Assembly (NCBI RefSeq): GCF_900141845.1
Contig: NZ_FQZB01000006.1
Coordinates: 186,001 to 250,000 of the forward strand
From: Clostridium cavendishii DSM 21758
Lineage (GTDB): Bacteria; Bacillota; Clostridia; Clostridiales; Clostridiaceae
Direction of reading: 5' to 3'
DNA: 64,000 nucleotides
The translations under genes were made by a program, and so were the position numbers. Below the pieces are notes generated by a model. The model ran no database searches, had not been told where the DNA came from, and saw only the letters and a list, made by a program, of their open reading frames with translations. This document shows positions 1 to 7,818 of this stretch, piece by piece. The number at the start of each line of letters is the position of its first letter. Within the stretch, counting starts at the first letter, position 1.

Positions 1-19
1 TCTTGTATTTTTATTTATA

Positions 20-862
20 TTAATTGGTTTGTTTACTTAAAATTCTAGCAATGTGAATAGTTAAGTATAATTTCTCTTCATCAGAAATTATATAGCTATA
101 CTTTTTATAAATAAACTCACCAATTTTATTAACACATTTATATGACTCTTGATATTTTTCCTTGATGATATTAAGTAAACTATCATCACTTTCCTCATCA
201 AAGGTCTTGCCAGTTACAAGCCTTTGTGCAAAGAACTTTATATGAGTTACAAATCTATAAAAATATACTGACTCTTCATCAAAAGTAATGTTTAAAGTAT
301 ACTTAACAATGTTTAGTATCTCTTGAATAACCTTTGTTATGTCATACATATTTGTTATAGTTTCATCCATTAAACTATTTGCAATATGGATAGCTATAAA
401 TCCAGCCTCATCTTCTGGCAAATCAACCTTTAATTTGTCTGAAATTATTTTTAGTCCTTCTAACCCAACTGCAAACTCATCTTTATAAAATCTTTTTATG
501 TCCCATAATAGAACATTCTTCATGTTGATACCTTCTAGATGTCTCTCTACTGCAGTCTGTATATGATCACTTAATGAAATAATCAAATTATCACTTAACC
601 TTTTTTCTAATTTAAGCTTTGCATATTTAATAATTTCATCACTTAATTCAACATACTCTAAAGGCATATCCTTTAATAATTCTTGTAGCTTATTTGTCAT
701 GTTTTTATCGGATAAAGAAAAGACCTTATCTACAATCCCCTCATCTATTTCATCTCCAACACGCTTTTTGAATGCAAGACCTCTTCCCATGACAACTTGC
801 TCCTCTTTATTTTCATCTAATATTACAACAACATTGTTATTTAGTATTTTGTGAATTATCAT
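20..862 (-). CDS. licT: BglG/LicT-family transcription antiterminator
   Basis: This 280-residue RNA-binding antiterminator has the family's full length. Residues 1-58 form the CAT RNA-binding domain and are followed by two PTS regulation domains, PRD1 at about 70-170 and PRD2 at about 175-278. The four conserved PRD histidines are visible as H100, H159, H207 and H270. Family proteins bind a RAT hairpin in nascent mRNA and stop a terminator from forming when the cognate sugar PTS is active. A strong site (aggaggtg) precedes the ATG. A matching RAT/terminator lies directly upstream, so the gene is probably autoregulated. The controlled beta-glucoside or other PTS genes should lie beyond the left edge. 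Which sugar is used cannot be seen. Confidence 0.93.
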   Translation of the reverse strand: MIIHKILNNNVVVILDENKEEQVVMGRGLAFKKRVGDEIDEGIVDKVFSLSDKNMTNKLQELLKDMPLEYVELSDEIIKYAKLKLEKRLSDNLIISLSDHIQTAVERHLEGINMKNVLLWDIKRFYKDEFAVGLEGLKIISDKLKVDLPEDEAGFIAIHIANSLMDETITNMYDITKVIQEILNIVKYTLNITFDEESVYFYRFVTHIKFFAQRLVTGKTFDEESDDSLLNIIKEKYQESYKCVNKIGEFIYKKYSYIISDEEKLYLTIHIARILSKQTN

Positions 863-877
863 AAAACACCTCCTATG

Positions 878-940
878 TAAAAAAACCTACGCACTATTAA
901 TTATAGTACCCCTGTACTATGATTAATATTACGTAGGTTT
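878..940 (-). terminator. Intrinsic terminator in the licT leader
   Basis: On the minus strand a long stem begins at AAACCTACG and closes at CGTAGGTTT, followed by a T run, between the leader promoter region and the licT start. The 5' arm overlaps the 3' end of the RAT, as needed for mutually exclusive folding. Confidence 0.85.
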
Positions 941-964
941 AGCTTGCTCAAACAATTACTATCC
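934..964 (-). promoter_or_regulatory. RAT (ribonucleic antiterminator) site
   Basis: The minus strand reads GGATAGTAATTG, then TTTGAGCAAGCTAAACC. This agrees closely with the LicT/SacY RAT consensus (GGATTGTTACTG...GCAGGCAAAACC). It overlaps the terminator stem by seven bases. LicT bound here would allow readthrough into licT and the downstream PTS genes. Confidence 0.85.
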
Positions 965-1078
965 TATCTACTATTTATTTATATTATTATGATATCATAT
1001 ACAAAATTAAATTGCAAAGGTTTTCTCATATTAATTGTCAAGGTAACTTATACCATTATGTTTTTCTAAAATAAGTCA

Positions 1079-1228
1079 TTAAGTAAACTCTTTTATAGTA
1101 AAACTCCTTACTACCAAATCCGTAGAGAGGAGTTTAGCACCTAAACCAGTATTCTTTTGCAATTCTTCTATTAAAGATTTTACTGTTAATGAAACACTAT
1201 TTTGTTCCTTTTTAAGAAATTTGTACAT
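1079..1228 (-). CDS. Possible 49-residue small protein, unrecognised
   Basis: An ATG-initiated frame of 49 codons starts MYKFLKKEQNSV and ends in IKEFT. It lies just downstream of the VOC gene on the same strand. No good ribosome site is seen, and the product resembles no family I recognise. It is lysine- and leucine-rich and could be helical. It may be a real small gene or the end of a decayed one. The rest of the 863-1244 gap is the licT leader. Confidence 0.3.
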   Translation of the reverse strand: MYKFLKKEQNSVSLTVKSLIEELQKNTGLGAKLLSTDLVVRSFTIKEFT

Positions 1229-1244
1229 ATGCTATTCTCATAAT

Positions 1245-1712
1245 CTACTCCAAACAAGATTTCACATAATCAACTGATACATCCATTCTTATAGCAGTTT
1301 CTTCAATTGATAGACCACTATTTAAGAATCGTTTGACAACCATTATAATATTTTCTCCAACTTCAATAATATGCTTATCAGGGTCATAGAAACGAATAAC
1401 ACGCTGTCCCCAAGAATGTTCTACCATAGTATGCACATAGTTAATACCCTCAATATTATTTATCTTTTTAATAAAATTATCAAAATCATCCTCTTCAAAA
1501 TATAACTCTGTTACATTTCCACCAAAAGAAATTTCACTATCTTGCTTTTGAATAAAAGCTAACCAAGTATCTTTTGTTTGTAATGCAATTCCACCTGTTA
1601 AAGTTACATTTGCACCAAAATCAACGACAACCTCTAATCCAAGTACTTCATAGTAAAATTGCTTTGACTTTTCCATATTAGAAACAATTATCATTGGACT
1701 TAAAAATTTCAT
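1245..1712 (-). CDS. VOC (glyoxalase/bleomycin-resistance) family protein with HTH-like tail
   Basis: This 155-residue protein carries one vicinal-oxygen-chelate domain in residues 1-123. The N-terminal beta strand, the segment SKQFYYEVLGL and the ending RFYDPDKHIIEVGE are typical of the family. Members are metal-dependent lyases, dioxygenases or drug-binding proteins, and the substrate cannot be inferred. Residues 125-155 add a short helical tail (LSIEETAIRMDVSVDYVK) that resembles a helix-turn-helix. A ribosome site (aggagg) lies at normal spacing before the ATG. A decayed copy of this gene's 3' end occurs at 2571-2639. Confidence 0.85.
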   Translation of the reverse strand: MKFLSPMIIVSNMEKSKQFYYEVLGLEVVVDFGANVTLTGGIALQTKDTWLAFIQKQDSEISFGGNVTELYFEEDDFDNFIKKINNIEGINYVHTMVEHSWGQRVIRFYDPDKHIIEVGENIIMVVKRFLNSGLSIEETAIRMDVSVDYVKSCLE

Positions 1713-1811
1713 TGTAATCCTCCTTATTTTTAACCCAACTTAAATATGAATTTTTTCCAAAAAATTCAAATATCATTTTCATTACAATGCCCTAAAAATT
1801 AGAATATATCC

Positions 1812-2288
1812 CTACAATTCAAAAAGAGCATTTTCATAGTTTTGAACGTAATATTTAATATTCTTCCTTCCCTTTTTAATAACTGTATGCCCCTCTGATT
1901 CCAATTTTTTCTTCTGTTCTTCCACACCACCAGGATACTTTGGATTCAATTCTCCATTTGCTTTTAATGTTCTCCAATATGGTGTCTCATCGTCACTTCT
2001 TTGGTAACTTGCCCACGCTACTATAGAAGTAAATATACCTGCTGTTATAGGTTCGGTAAAGTCAGCACCACTTAACTTTGCGAAATATTCTCTAATACTT
2101 CCTACCGTAATCACTTTGCCATATGGTACTAATTTCATTACCTTATCATACTCAATAGGTGGAGCAAAATACATTTTGTTCCCACCATATTTTTCAATAC
2201 TTTTAACATCAGAAATAATTTGAAACTTAGGCATATCCTTACTATCATTTAACATTGCATTAAAATCTTTTTTATCTTCATTTGCCAT
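1812..2288 (-). CDS. MGMT-family (alkyltransferase-like) protein
   Basis: The product is 158 residues long if started at the ATG at 2288, which sits 8 bases after an AGGAGG site. An upstream GTG overlaps that site and is less likely. Residues 45-140 match the DNA-binding domain of O6-alkylguanine-DNA alkyltransferases: VPYGKVITVGSIREY, then the helix AGIFTSIVAWAS, then TPYWRTL, NPKYPGG and EEQKKKLESEG. The active-site PCHR motif is replaced by PYWR, so the methyl-acceptor cysteine is missing. This is as in alkyltransferase-like proteins, which flag lesions for nucleotide excision repair. The N-terminal 40 residues are lineage-specific. Confidence 0.75.
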   Translation of the reverse strand: MANEDKKDFNAMLNDSKDMPKFQIISDVKSIEKYGGNKMYFAPPIEYDKVMKLVPYGKVITVGSIREYFAKLSGADFTEPITAGIFTSIVAWASYQRSDDETPYWRTLKANGELNPKYPGGVEEQKKKLESEGHTVIKKGRKNIKYYVQNYENALFEL

Positions 2289-2351
2289 ATTTAACACCTC
2301 CTAACTAAAGCATAATATATATAATTTTCCCATGCAATGAGACGATTAACT

Positions 2352-2564
2352 TTAAAATTTCTTTTCCTTTATTACTTTATTAATAAATATATTTACTAAG
2401 TTAACATCAAATTGAATACCAGCATTTTTTATATTTCTTCTCTCTTTAATCCTTTTGCATATCCCTCTTTCATGATGAGCTAAAATAAATTAGGAGATGT
2501 GTGAGAACTCATTTGAAGATTTTAATGCACCATTTATTACATACGATTCTTTATTTATATTCAT
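2352..2564 (-). pseudogene. Decayed HD-GYP phosphodiesterase fragment
   Basis: One minus-strand frame reads from an ATG at 2564 through LKSSNEFSHIS, an in-frame stop, FILAHHERG and finally KNAGIQFDVNLVNIFI before a stop at 2352. The neighbouring frame supplies GYAKGLKREEI. Placed in order, these are recognisable pieces of an HD-GYP cyclic-di-GMP phosphodiesterase domain: the HHE(R) and GYP-GLKGEEI motifs and the C-terminal aGiqFDp segment. The gene has a stop codon, a frameshift and a large internal deletion. It is not functional. Confidence 0.7.
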
Positions 2565-2570
2565 TGCTAC

Positions 2571-2639
2571 TAATCTACTCCAAACAAAATTTCACACTAT
2601 CAACTAATATATCTATCCTAATAGGAGTTTTTTAATATC
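2571..2639 (-). pseudogene. Degenerate copy of the VOC gene 3' end
   Basis: About 70 bases match the last 23 codons of the VOC gene (1241-1309) at roughly 80 percent by eye. The remnant translates as TPIRIDILVDSVKFCLE-stop, against TAIRMDVSVDYVKSCLE-stop in the intact gene. It points to an old duplication or to a second paralogue that was deleted. It abuts the SUFU gene stop on one side and the HD-GYP remnant on the other. Confidence 0.7.
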
Positions 2640-3759
2640 AAATATTAAACTTACTCTTTCCTCTAAAAATCCATAGTTCCTCTGAATCCTTCAAATGCTC
2701 TTCTATCAAACATTCACTTCCTTTATCTTCTGCATATTTCTTTTCCTCAATTGTTAAAGGAACCATCCATAAAATATTAACCTCATCTTCTCTATATAAA
2801 GGCAATTTAATATCAGGTACATACTCAAAACCCTTATTGTTTACTAAAAGAACATAAGGAAATTCAGCTAAATCAGATGATATTTGATTACATGGAATAG
2901 TATGACCATGTCCTAACCAAGTTAGATAAGTCCAAGGAAGCGTTGTTTGTGCGCTTATATAACTCAAAATACCATTTCTATTTTTATTTAAAAGTTCAGT
3001 TTCTATAACAAATCCAAGTTCAAAGCGCCTATGATATTTTGGTTCCTCAAAGTACATTTCAACCTTAGGTTGTGGTATTACTGATACACCCATTGTAATT
3101 ATATATGTTAGATCATCTTTTTCAATTGTTACCATAGCTTTTGGTGGCCAATGTCCTCCATCAATAGCATAATACTTTTCATATTTTCCAATACTTTTTT
3201 CTATAGTGGCAAGGTACTCTGTTTGAATTTCTCCCCACGATTCATCATTCCAATTATCCCAAAACTCTTTCGCCTTGCGAACTCTCTCATATAACACATT
3301 TTCTGAAGAATTTCCAAGGGGCCAAGCAAATTGTGATTCTTCAACGCAATCTCTTGAATATCCTGAAAATTGCGGTCCTGCCCACCCTGGAATAACACTT
3401 AATATCTCATTATTATACAATAAAGCAGCTCCATCTCCCTCTTCAAACCACACTATCTCAAGTTTAGATGCATCTAATTTTTCTGCTCCATTTGGATGTG
3501 CACAATAATCACTTGGGAGCATAGGAGCATAGCCATTTTGCATAGCCTGAACATCCACTTCTTTTGGAGCCTTTTCATAGTTTCTAACCCAACAAGGATT
3601 CATAAACCTATCATTGGAATCAGATTGTCCAAATAAATAAAAATACACACATCTATTATCCTCTTCAACAATAGCTTGTATATTACAATTGGGAGAATTT
3701 GATTCTATTAAAACCTTAGGTTCTACTTTCTCCTTGCTAAATAAGTCCTTAATACCCAT
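2638..3759 (-). CDS. Suppressor-of-fused (SUFU) domain protein
   Basis: This is a 373-residue cytoplasmic protein without a signal peptide or membrane segment. The C-terminal half, about residues 185-373, has SUFU-family features: GGHWPPKAMVTIEK, ITMGVSVIPQP, FELGFVIETEL, the core LPWTYLTWLGHGHT and an ending LLVNNKGFEYVPD...WMVPLT. The N-terminal half, about 20-170, is a second domain I do not recognise. Bacterial SUFU proteins are often found as immunity proteins of polymorphic toxin systems. No toxin gene is visible here, so an immunity role is inference. It starts behind aaggaggag. The next gene on the strand, at 3879, may belong to the same functional class. Confidence 0.8.
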   Translation of the reverse strand: MGIKDLFSKEKVEPKVLIESNSPNCNIQAIVEEDNRCVYFYLFGQSDSNDRFMNPCWVRNYEKAPKEVDVQAMQNGYAPMLPSDYCAHPNGAEKLDASKLEIVWFEEGDGAALLYNNEILSVIPGWAGPQFSGYSRDCVEESQFAWPLGNSSENVLYERVRKAKEFWDNWNDESWGEIQTEYLATIEKSIGKYEKYYAIDGGHWPPKAMVTIEKDDLTYIITMGVSVIPQPKVEMYFEEPKYHRRFELGFVIETELLNKNRNGILSYISAQTTLPWTYLTWLGHGHTIPCNQISSDLAEFPYVLLVNNKGFEYVPDIKLPLYREDEVNILWMVPLTIEEKKYAEDKGSECLIEEHLKDSEELWIFRGKSKFNI

Positions 3760-3878
3760 TTTACTCCTCCTTATATCACTAAAAATTATTCTTTTGTTTG
3801 TAATCTTTATATTCTAAAATAAACCTCATATACACCTTCTAATATAAACTAGTTCTTTATTCTATTTTTGTACTACTT

Positions 3879-4244
3879 TTAAATATACTCACTAAAGTAA
3901 TTTGTATAATACTCCACAAAACTTTTTATTATATCTTCTCTATCCCTTGTATACTCATTTATCTCTCCATTTAAACTATGTATCCATTCAACATCAACCA
4001 TACATCCTACATCCATATTGATACCATATTTAGCATCCTTTATTAAATTGCTATCTTCACTATCTCCTATGCAAAATAACATGCCACATAATACTCTTAT
4101 ATATTCACTACTTCCCTCTTGGTAATTCTGAATTTCTTCTAGTAGTAATCTTCTAATGTCATCCCTATCTATTTTTTGTGGTTGTAAACCATATTTCTGA
4201 ATTAATTCAAACGCCCTTATTTCGTTAAAATCCATATCTTCCAA
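3879..4244 (-). CDS. Acidic hypothetical protein, immunity-like in size and context
   Basis: This protein is 121 residues long. It begins at a TTG placed 6 bases after GGGGGA, and an ATG three codons later has poorer spacing. The product is acidic and mostly helical by composition (IRAFELIQKYGL, RRLLLEEIQNYQ), with a central cysteine-containing segment (VLCGMLFCIGD). I do not recognise the family. Small acidic single-gene products beside a SUFU protein are common among orphan immunity genes, but nothing in the sequence proves that. The roughly 120 bases between it and the SUFU gene hold no clear terminator, so the two may be co-transcribed. Confidence 0.6.
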   Translation of the reverse strand: MEDMDFNEIRAFELIQKYGLQPQKIDRDDIRRLLLEEIQNYQEGSSEYIRVLCGMLFCIGDSEDSNLIKDAKYGINMDVGCMVDVEWIHSLNGEINEYTRDREDIIKSFVEYYTNYFSEYI

Positions 4245-4359
4245 GACTCTTCCCCCTTATTTGTATTCCTATAAATAAATTCTACTTTTATCAAAAGTCT
4301 ATAACTTTAATAAATTTTCTAATACCATCTACAGAAATTGTTTGTTTTCATTTTAATAA

Positions 4360-4523
4360 CTATTTTTTGCTTTTAATAACCATTAATGTACAAACTACCA
4401 AAGTAGATGCCAAAAATAATATACTAATTAAATCTAAATAATTACAATATAATAACCAAGTAAAAAACTAAAAATTCCGTAGATGATAGCTATGGTGCTT
4501 GTACATTTTCCTGCCGCTATTCT
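4360..4523 (-). pseudogene. Probable remnant of a small membrane protein
   Basis: Immediately after the stop of the acyltransferase gene the same frame continues for about 29 hydrophobic codons (TIAIIYGIFSFLLGYY) to a stop. A second frame then gives another hydrophobic stretch (ILFLASTLVVCTLMV) ending in IKSKK and a stop at 4360. The pattern suggests two transmembrane helices split by a frameshift. No start or family can be assigned. Confidence 0.3.
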
Positions 4524-5579
4524 CTAAAACTCATACCTTACATATTCACATTCACATGGATTACCAGCAGCTATATATATAGCTCCATCCTCTGGTATCA
4601 TTATAAATGATGCTAATGTGACTGATGATACTTGATCCTTAGGATCAACGTGACGGCATATGGATTTTGGATTTTTCTCGTGATTTTCTAGGATTTTCTT
4701 AACTATTTCAATATTTATGTGTCCATAATTCTGATCCATTAATTTGCTAATCGTATCTAAACGATGGTAACTGTCTGGCTGTAATTCTGGTGCAGTATCC
4801 TCTTCCTTGAAACGTTCTGTAATATAATGATTTGAGTGCACCATCATATCCCTTTCTGGATACATAAGTTCAAAATCATTATGAATACTCTCAATCCCAA
4901 GCATATGTCCATTTATATCAGCTAAATGATAGTAGCCAAGACCACGGGCAACTTGTTTAAGTATCTCCATGGCATCATTGATGTTTCTCTCTCTCATTAC
5001 TTTTGGAAGGTAACAGCCTACTGGAATATTAAATGAGTAATTTTTGCCTATAGTAGCATTTGCACACATACCCATTCCGGCAGATGAAAATATGAATTCA
5101 CTAGAATTTGAAAAACTTAATATAAATTGCTTAATACCATTTTCATGATGAATTTTTAATAAATCTATTGGTGCTTCGGGAAGAAAATCTATATTTTGTC
5201 CTAAGATTGTTTTTCCATCTTGTGTTGCCTTTCCTGTTGCTGCAAATGAAGTACATAGCCCTGAAATATTATTATAAGCAAAGGTAAGCTCATTAAAGCA
5301 CTTCTGAGTAAATATTTCTTCAAAACTAAGCCCAGTAGCATCAGCCTGCCCCCTCATTATTTCAACTAGATAAGGATCAAACTTTTGAACCGCAGGAAAA
5401 AACTTCATAGCACTTGTGACAATCTCTTCCTGTGAAGCTTTGTAGTAAAACTCCATAAAATTACTAATGTTTTCTGAAACTTTTAGGATACTCTCTTTAC
5501 AGCCCTCACCCCATTGTGTGCCAATTTCATATGGAGTACCCTGACACTCAATAAGTTTAAACTCTTTAATATTCTTCAT
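4524..5579 (-). CDS. C45-family acyl-CoA:6-aminopenicillanate acyltransferase-like hydrolase
   Basis: This is a cytoplasmic N-terminal-nucleophile enzyme. I place the start at the ATG at 5579 (MKNIKEFK), because the ribosome site (ggaaggagag) overlaps the upstream ATG at 5597. This gives 351 residues. Family hallmarks are GTPYEIGTQWGE near the N-terminus, the nucleophile context SGLCTSFAA (Cys109 in this numbering), GQNIDF, and the late GNPCECEYVRYEF ending. Relatives self-cleave before the cysteine and act as amidases or acyltransferases on peptide-like substrates. The substrate here is unknown. The fungal penicillin enzyme is a distant relative, so antibiotic synthesis should not be assumed. 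Confidence 0.85.
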   Translation of the reverse strand: MKNIKEFKLIECQGTPYEIGTQWGEGCKESILKVSENISNFMEFYYKASQEEIVTSAMKFFPAVQKFDPYLVEIMRGQADATGLSFEEIFTQKCFNELTFAYNNISGLCTSFAATGKATQDGKTILGQNIDFLPEAPIDLLKIHHENGIKQFILSFSNSSEFIFSSAGMGMCANATIGKNYSFNIPVGCYLPKVMRERNINDAMEILKQVARGLGYYHLADINGHMLGIESIHNDFELMYPERDMMVHSNHYITERFKEEDTAPELQPDSYHRLDTISKLMDQNYGHINIEIVKKILENHEKNPKSICRHVDPKDQVSSVTLASFIMIPEDGAIYIAAGNPCECEYVRYEF

Positions 5580-5799
5580 TATATTCTCTCCTTCCATATT
5601 TATATAATTTAGTTATGTATATAGTTTACTACTACTACCATAAAATGTATAACAAAAAATATTCTCCTAATTTAAATTCTAGAATCTTTTTCTATATTCT
5701 TACGTGATTATTAAATATTCTATTATAGAATAGGTTATCTCATCATCTTAATATCAATTAAAACTATTTATATCAATGTACTTAGCACTTTTTAATATG

Positions 5800-5850
5800 A
5801 AAAAGCCCCCAAATGATTCATAACTTATATAAATCACTTGGAGACTTATT
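5800..5850 (-). terminator. Rho-independent terminator after the methyltransferase gene
   Basis: The minus strand has AAGTCTCCAAGTGATT pairing, with G-U pairs, to AATCATTTGGGGGCTT, and it is followed by TTTTT. It closes the MerR-methyltransferase transcript. Confidence 0.75.
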
Positions 5851-5874
5851 ATATTATCATTTCAACTTTCAACA

Positions 5875-6546
5875 TTACCAAATTAAAGGAATCAAACGAT
5901 AACGTATTTTTGAGCTATACTCTTTATATCCATTAAGCTCTTTTAAAAGAGTTTCTTCTTCATTTTTTATTCTAATAACAATTATAGGCATGATTAGAGC
6001 CATAGGTATTATAGAAAAATAGGAACCAAGTGCAAGTGGCATAAATAACATCATTATTATCATTCCTAAATACATAGGATGTCTAACTACTTTGTATGGA
6101 CCAGATGAGATAACTTTCTGCTCATTTTCTACTTGTATAACAGTGGATGCATAACTATTTTCTTTGAAGACATAGAATATAAAAATATATGCTAAAAAAG
6201 CAATAATATTTGATAATATTACAAGCCATAATGGCTCATTTGACCAATGAAATCTAAAATCTATACCAGGTAAGATAAATCCAAGATAATATGCCTTAAA
6301 AAATAAAGGGGTTTTTTTACTTTCTTTTGCTTGCTTGGTATTTGTTCTCCTAGCTAGAAATTCAGGATTCCTTTTTATGAAATAGCCTGTAATAAAAAAA
6401 GTTATTATAGAAAACCCTAACCAAAAAATCCATGCTTGCCAAAATTTCATTGTGCCTGCTGGAAGAAATAAAATAATCCACATAATAATAGTAAGTATAA
6501 TCGGAACTGTGAATATTTTCTTTTTTGATACATTATTATTCTCCAA
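5875..6546 (-). CDS. Isoprenylcysteine carboxyl methyltransferase-like membrane protein
   Basis: The product is a 223-residue polytopic membrane protein with about five hydrophobic segments. It starts at a TTG 8 bases after AGGAGG. The C-terminal part carries the SAM-binding signature of the ICMT/PEMT fold: SSGPYKVVRHPMYLGMII, then NEEETLLKEL, GYKEY and RYRLIPLIW. Bacterial members methylate small or lipid-linked thiols, amines or phospholipids, and the substrate here is unknown. It lies 87 bases downstream of the MerR gene without an intervening terminator. It is therefore probably the target operon partner of that regulator and may respond to the same hydrophobic or toxic signal. Confidence 0.85.
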   Translation of the reverse strand: MENNNVSKKKIFTVPIILTIIMWIILFLPAGTMKFWQAWIFWLGFSIITFFITGYFIKRNPEFLARRTNTKQAKESKKTPLFFKAYYLGFILPGIDFRFHWSNEPLWLVILSNIIAFLAYIFIFYVFKENSYASTVIQVENEQKVISSGPYKVVRHPMYLGMIIMMLFMPLALGSYFSIIPMALIMPIIVIRIKNEEETLLKELNGYKEYSSKIRYRLIPLIW

Positions 6547-6633
6547 TGATATTACCTCCTGTAAATAAGTATATAAATTTTAGTTTGATTAGTACGAACT
6601 TACCCCTATGGATTTAGTGAGTAGGAGTTTCTT

Positions 6634-7461
6634 TTATTTATTATTTTCTGGTTCATAATTAAGATATTTTTGTATAAGCTTCTTATGTTTTATTTGAGCA
6701 GGTGAAAGAAATCTATTTGACATTTCATTAAATAAATTCTCATTAGTCTCTCCAAATCCACTCTTACCATATAACATTTCTTTTAGAAGAGGTTCCTTTT
6801 TTATAAATTCTGCACCTTCTCTTGCTAAAGCTTCAACTTCTTCATCATCTTCAGACATTTCTTTTAATTTAGAAAGACGTTTGCCAAACTCTAACGCTAT
6901 TTTATATTGTTCTGGGTGCTCTTTGAAATGTTCTGCTATCTTTTTAAAATTTTCTTTATAATCTTTTTCCCACTTAAAATCATCCATAACACCAAAAACA
7001 TTTCGTTGCTGATTATATAGTTCTGGAGAGGATTCTCTATACTCTTTAACTTGATTTGTATTTAATGTTTCTGTAATTACTTTAAACGATTCAGACGCAA
7101 AGGATGTTTCTTTAAGCTCTTCAACTTCTTGATTTAATAATGTTTCTATCTTAGATAACTGCTCCTCTATATTTCTTTTTTCAATTAGAAGTTCAGATTG
7201 TAATGATTTAAGCACTTCAACAATACTTCTACTATTTTGTGTATCTCCTAATATTTCTTTTATTTGCTTCAAATCTAGTCCTAAATGTTTTAAATGCTTT
7301 ATGACTCTCATACGTTCAAGTTCTTCTGCACCATATAAACGATAACCACTTGTAGATCTTTTAGGCTCTTTCAATAAACCAATTTTATGATAATATAGAA
7401 CAGTTTTTAATGTACTTCCCGTTAATTTAACAAAATCACTTATTAAAATTTTATTATTCAT
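6634..7461 (-). CDS. MerR-family transcriptional regulator
   Basis: This 275-residue regulator has a winged-helix DNA-binding domain at residues 5-73 (TLKTVLYYHKIGLL, SGYRLYGAEEL, MRVIKHLKHLGLDLKQIKEIL). A dimerisation coiled coil follows at about 85-118. The long C-terminal effector domain, about 125-275, is acidic and helical with no recognisable metal-binding cysteines, which argues for an organic effector. It starts at an ATG behind ggaggt. The promoter immediately upstream has the over-long 19-bp spacer with a central dyad that MerR proteins untwist, so autoregulation is very likely. The methyltransferase follows on the same transcript. Confidence 0.92.
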   Translation of the reverse strand: MNNKILISDFVKLTGSTLKTVLYYHKIGLLKEPKRSTSGYRLYGAEELERMRVIKHLKHLGLDLKQIKEILGDTQNSRSIVEVLKSLQSELLIEKRNIEEQLSKIETLLNQEVEELKETSFASESFKVITETLNTNQVKEYRESSPELYNQQRNVFGVMDDFKWEKDYKENFKKIAEHFKEHPEQYKIALEFGKRLSKLKEMSEDDEEVEALAREGAEFIKKEPLLKEMLYGKSGFGETNENLFNEMSNRFLSPAQIKHKKLIQKYLNYEPENNK

Positions 7462-7481
7462 TATATAACCTCCATGAATTT

Positions 7482-7512
7482 ATTTTAAACCCAACCCTAA
7501 GGGTTGAGTCAA
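7482..7512 (-). promoter_or_regulatory. MerR-type promoter with 19-bp spacer and operator dyad
   Basis: The minus strand reads TTGACT (-35, 7507-7512), a 19-base spacer, then TAAAAT (-10, 7482-7487). The spacer contains the dyad CAACCCTTAGGGTTG. A 19-bp spacer with a central dyad is the defining layout of MerR-activated promoters. The merR start is about 20 bases downstream. Confidence 0.85.
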
Positions 7513-7663
7513 AATAAATTTTATCAGTAATTTTTATCATTTTATGATTTGTTTTCTTTTTAATATAATTTTAATGGTTATAATTTTTTGAGATAAAACA
7601 CACTAATATATTTATATTATTAACTTTTATATAAGGTTATATAATATTAGATAGATATACAAA

Positions 7664-7711
7664 TATAAAAAAAATGAGAAGGATTATATCATCAAATGAT
7701 AACCCTTCTAC
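7664..7711 (-). terminator. Terminator of the LRR surface protein gene
   Basis: On the minus strand GTAGAAGGGTTATCAT pairs with an imperfect ATGATATAATCCTTCTC arm, and a run of seven T follows after CA. The 7713-7818 stretch between it and the gene end shows nothing else. Confidence 0.7.
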
Positions 7712-7818
7712 ATCAATACACTTATATTTATATATTTTATCTTTTCCTTTTTTAGCTAGTCTTTTCTCTATAGCTTATCCAAAACACTAATTCCTTAATT
7801 TACTGCTATTCAGTTCAT

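Noticed and set aside
2281..2297. GTG start at 2297 for the MGMT-like gene
   Set aside because: It is part of the ribosome site AGGAGGTG. The ATG at 2288 has proper spacing.
4524..5579. Penicillin biosynthesis acyltransferase
   Set aside because: The C45 family is broad in bacteria, and no beta-lactam pathway genes are present.
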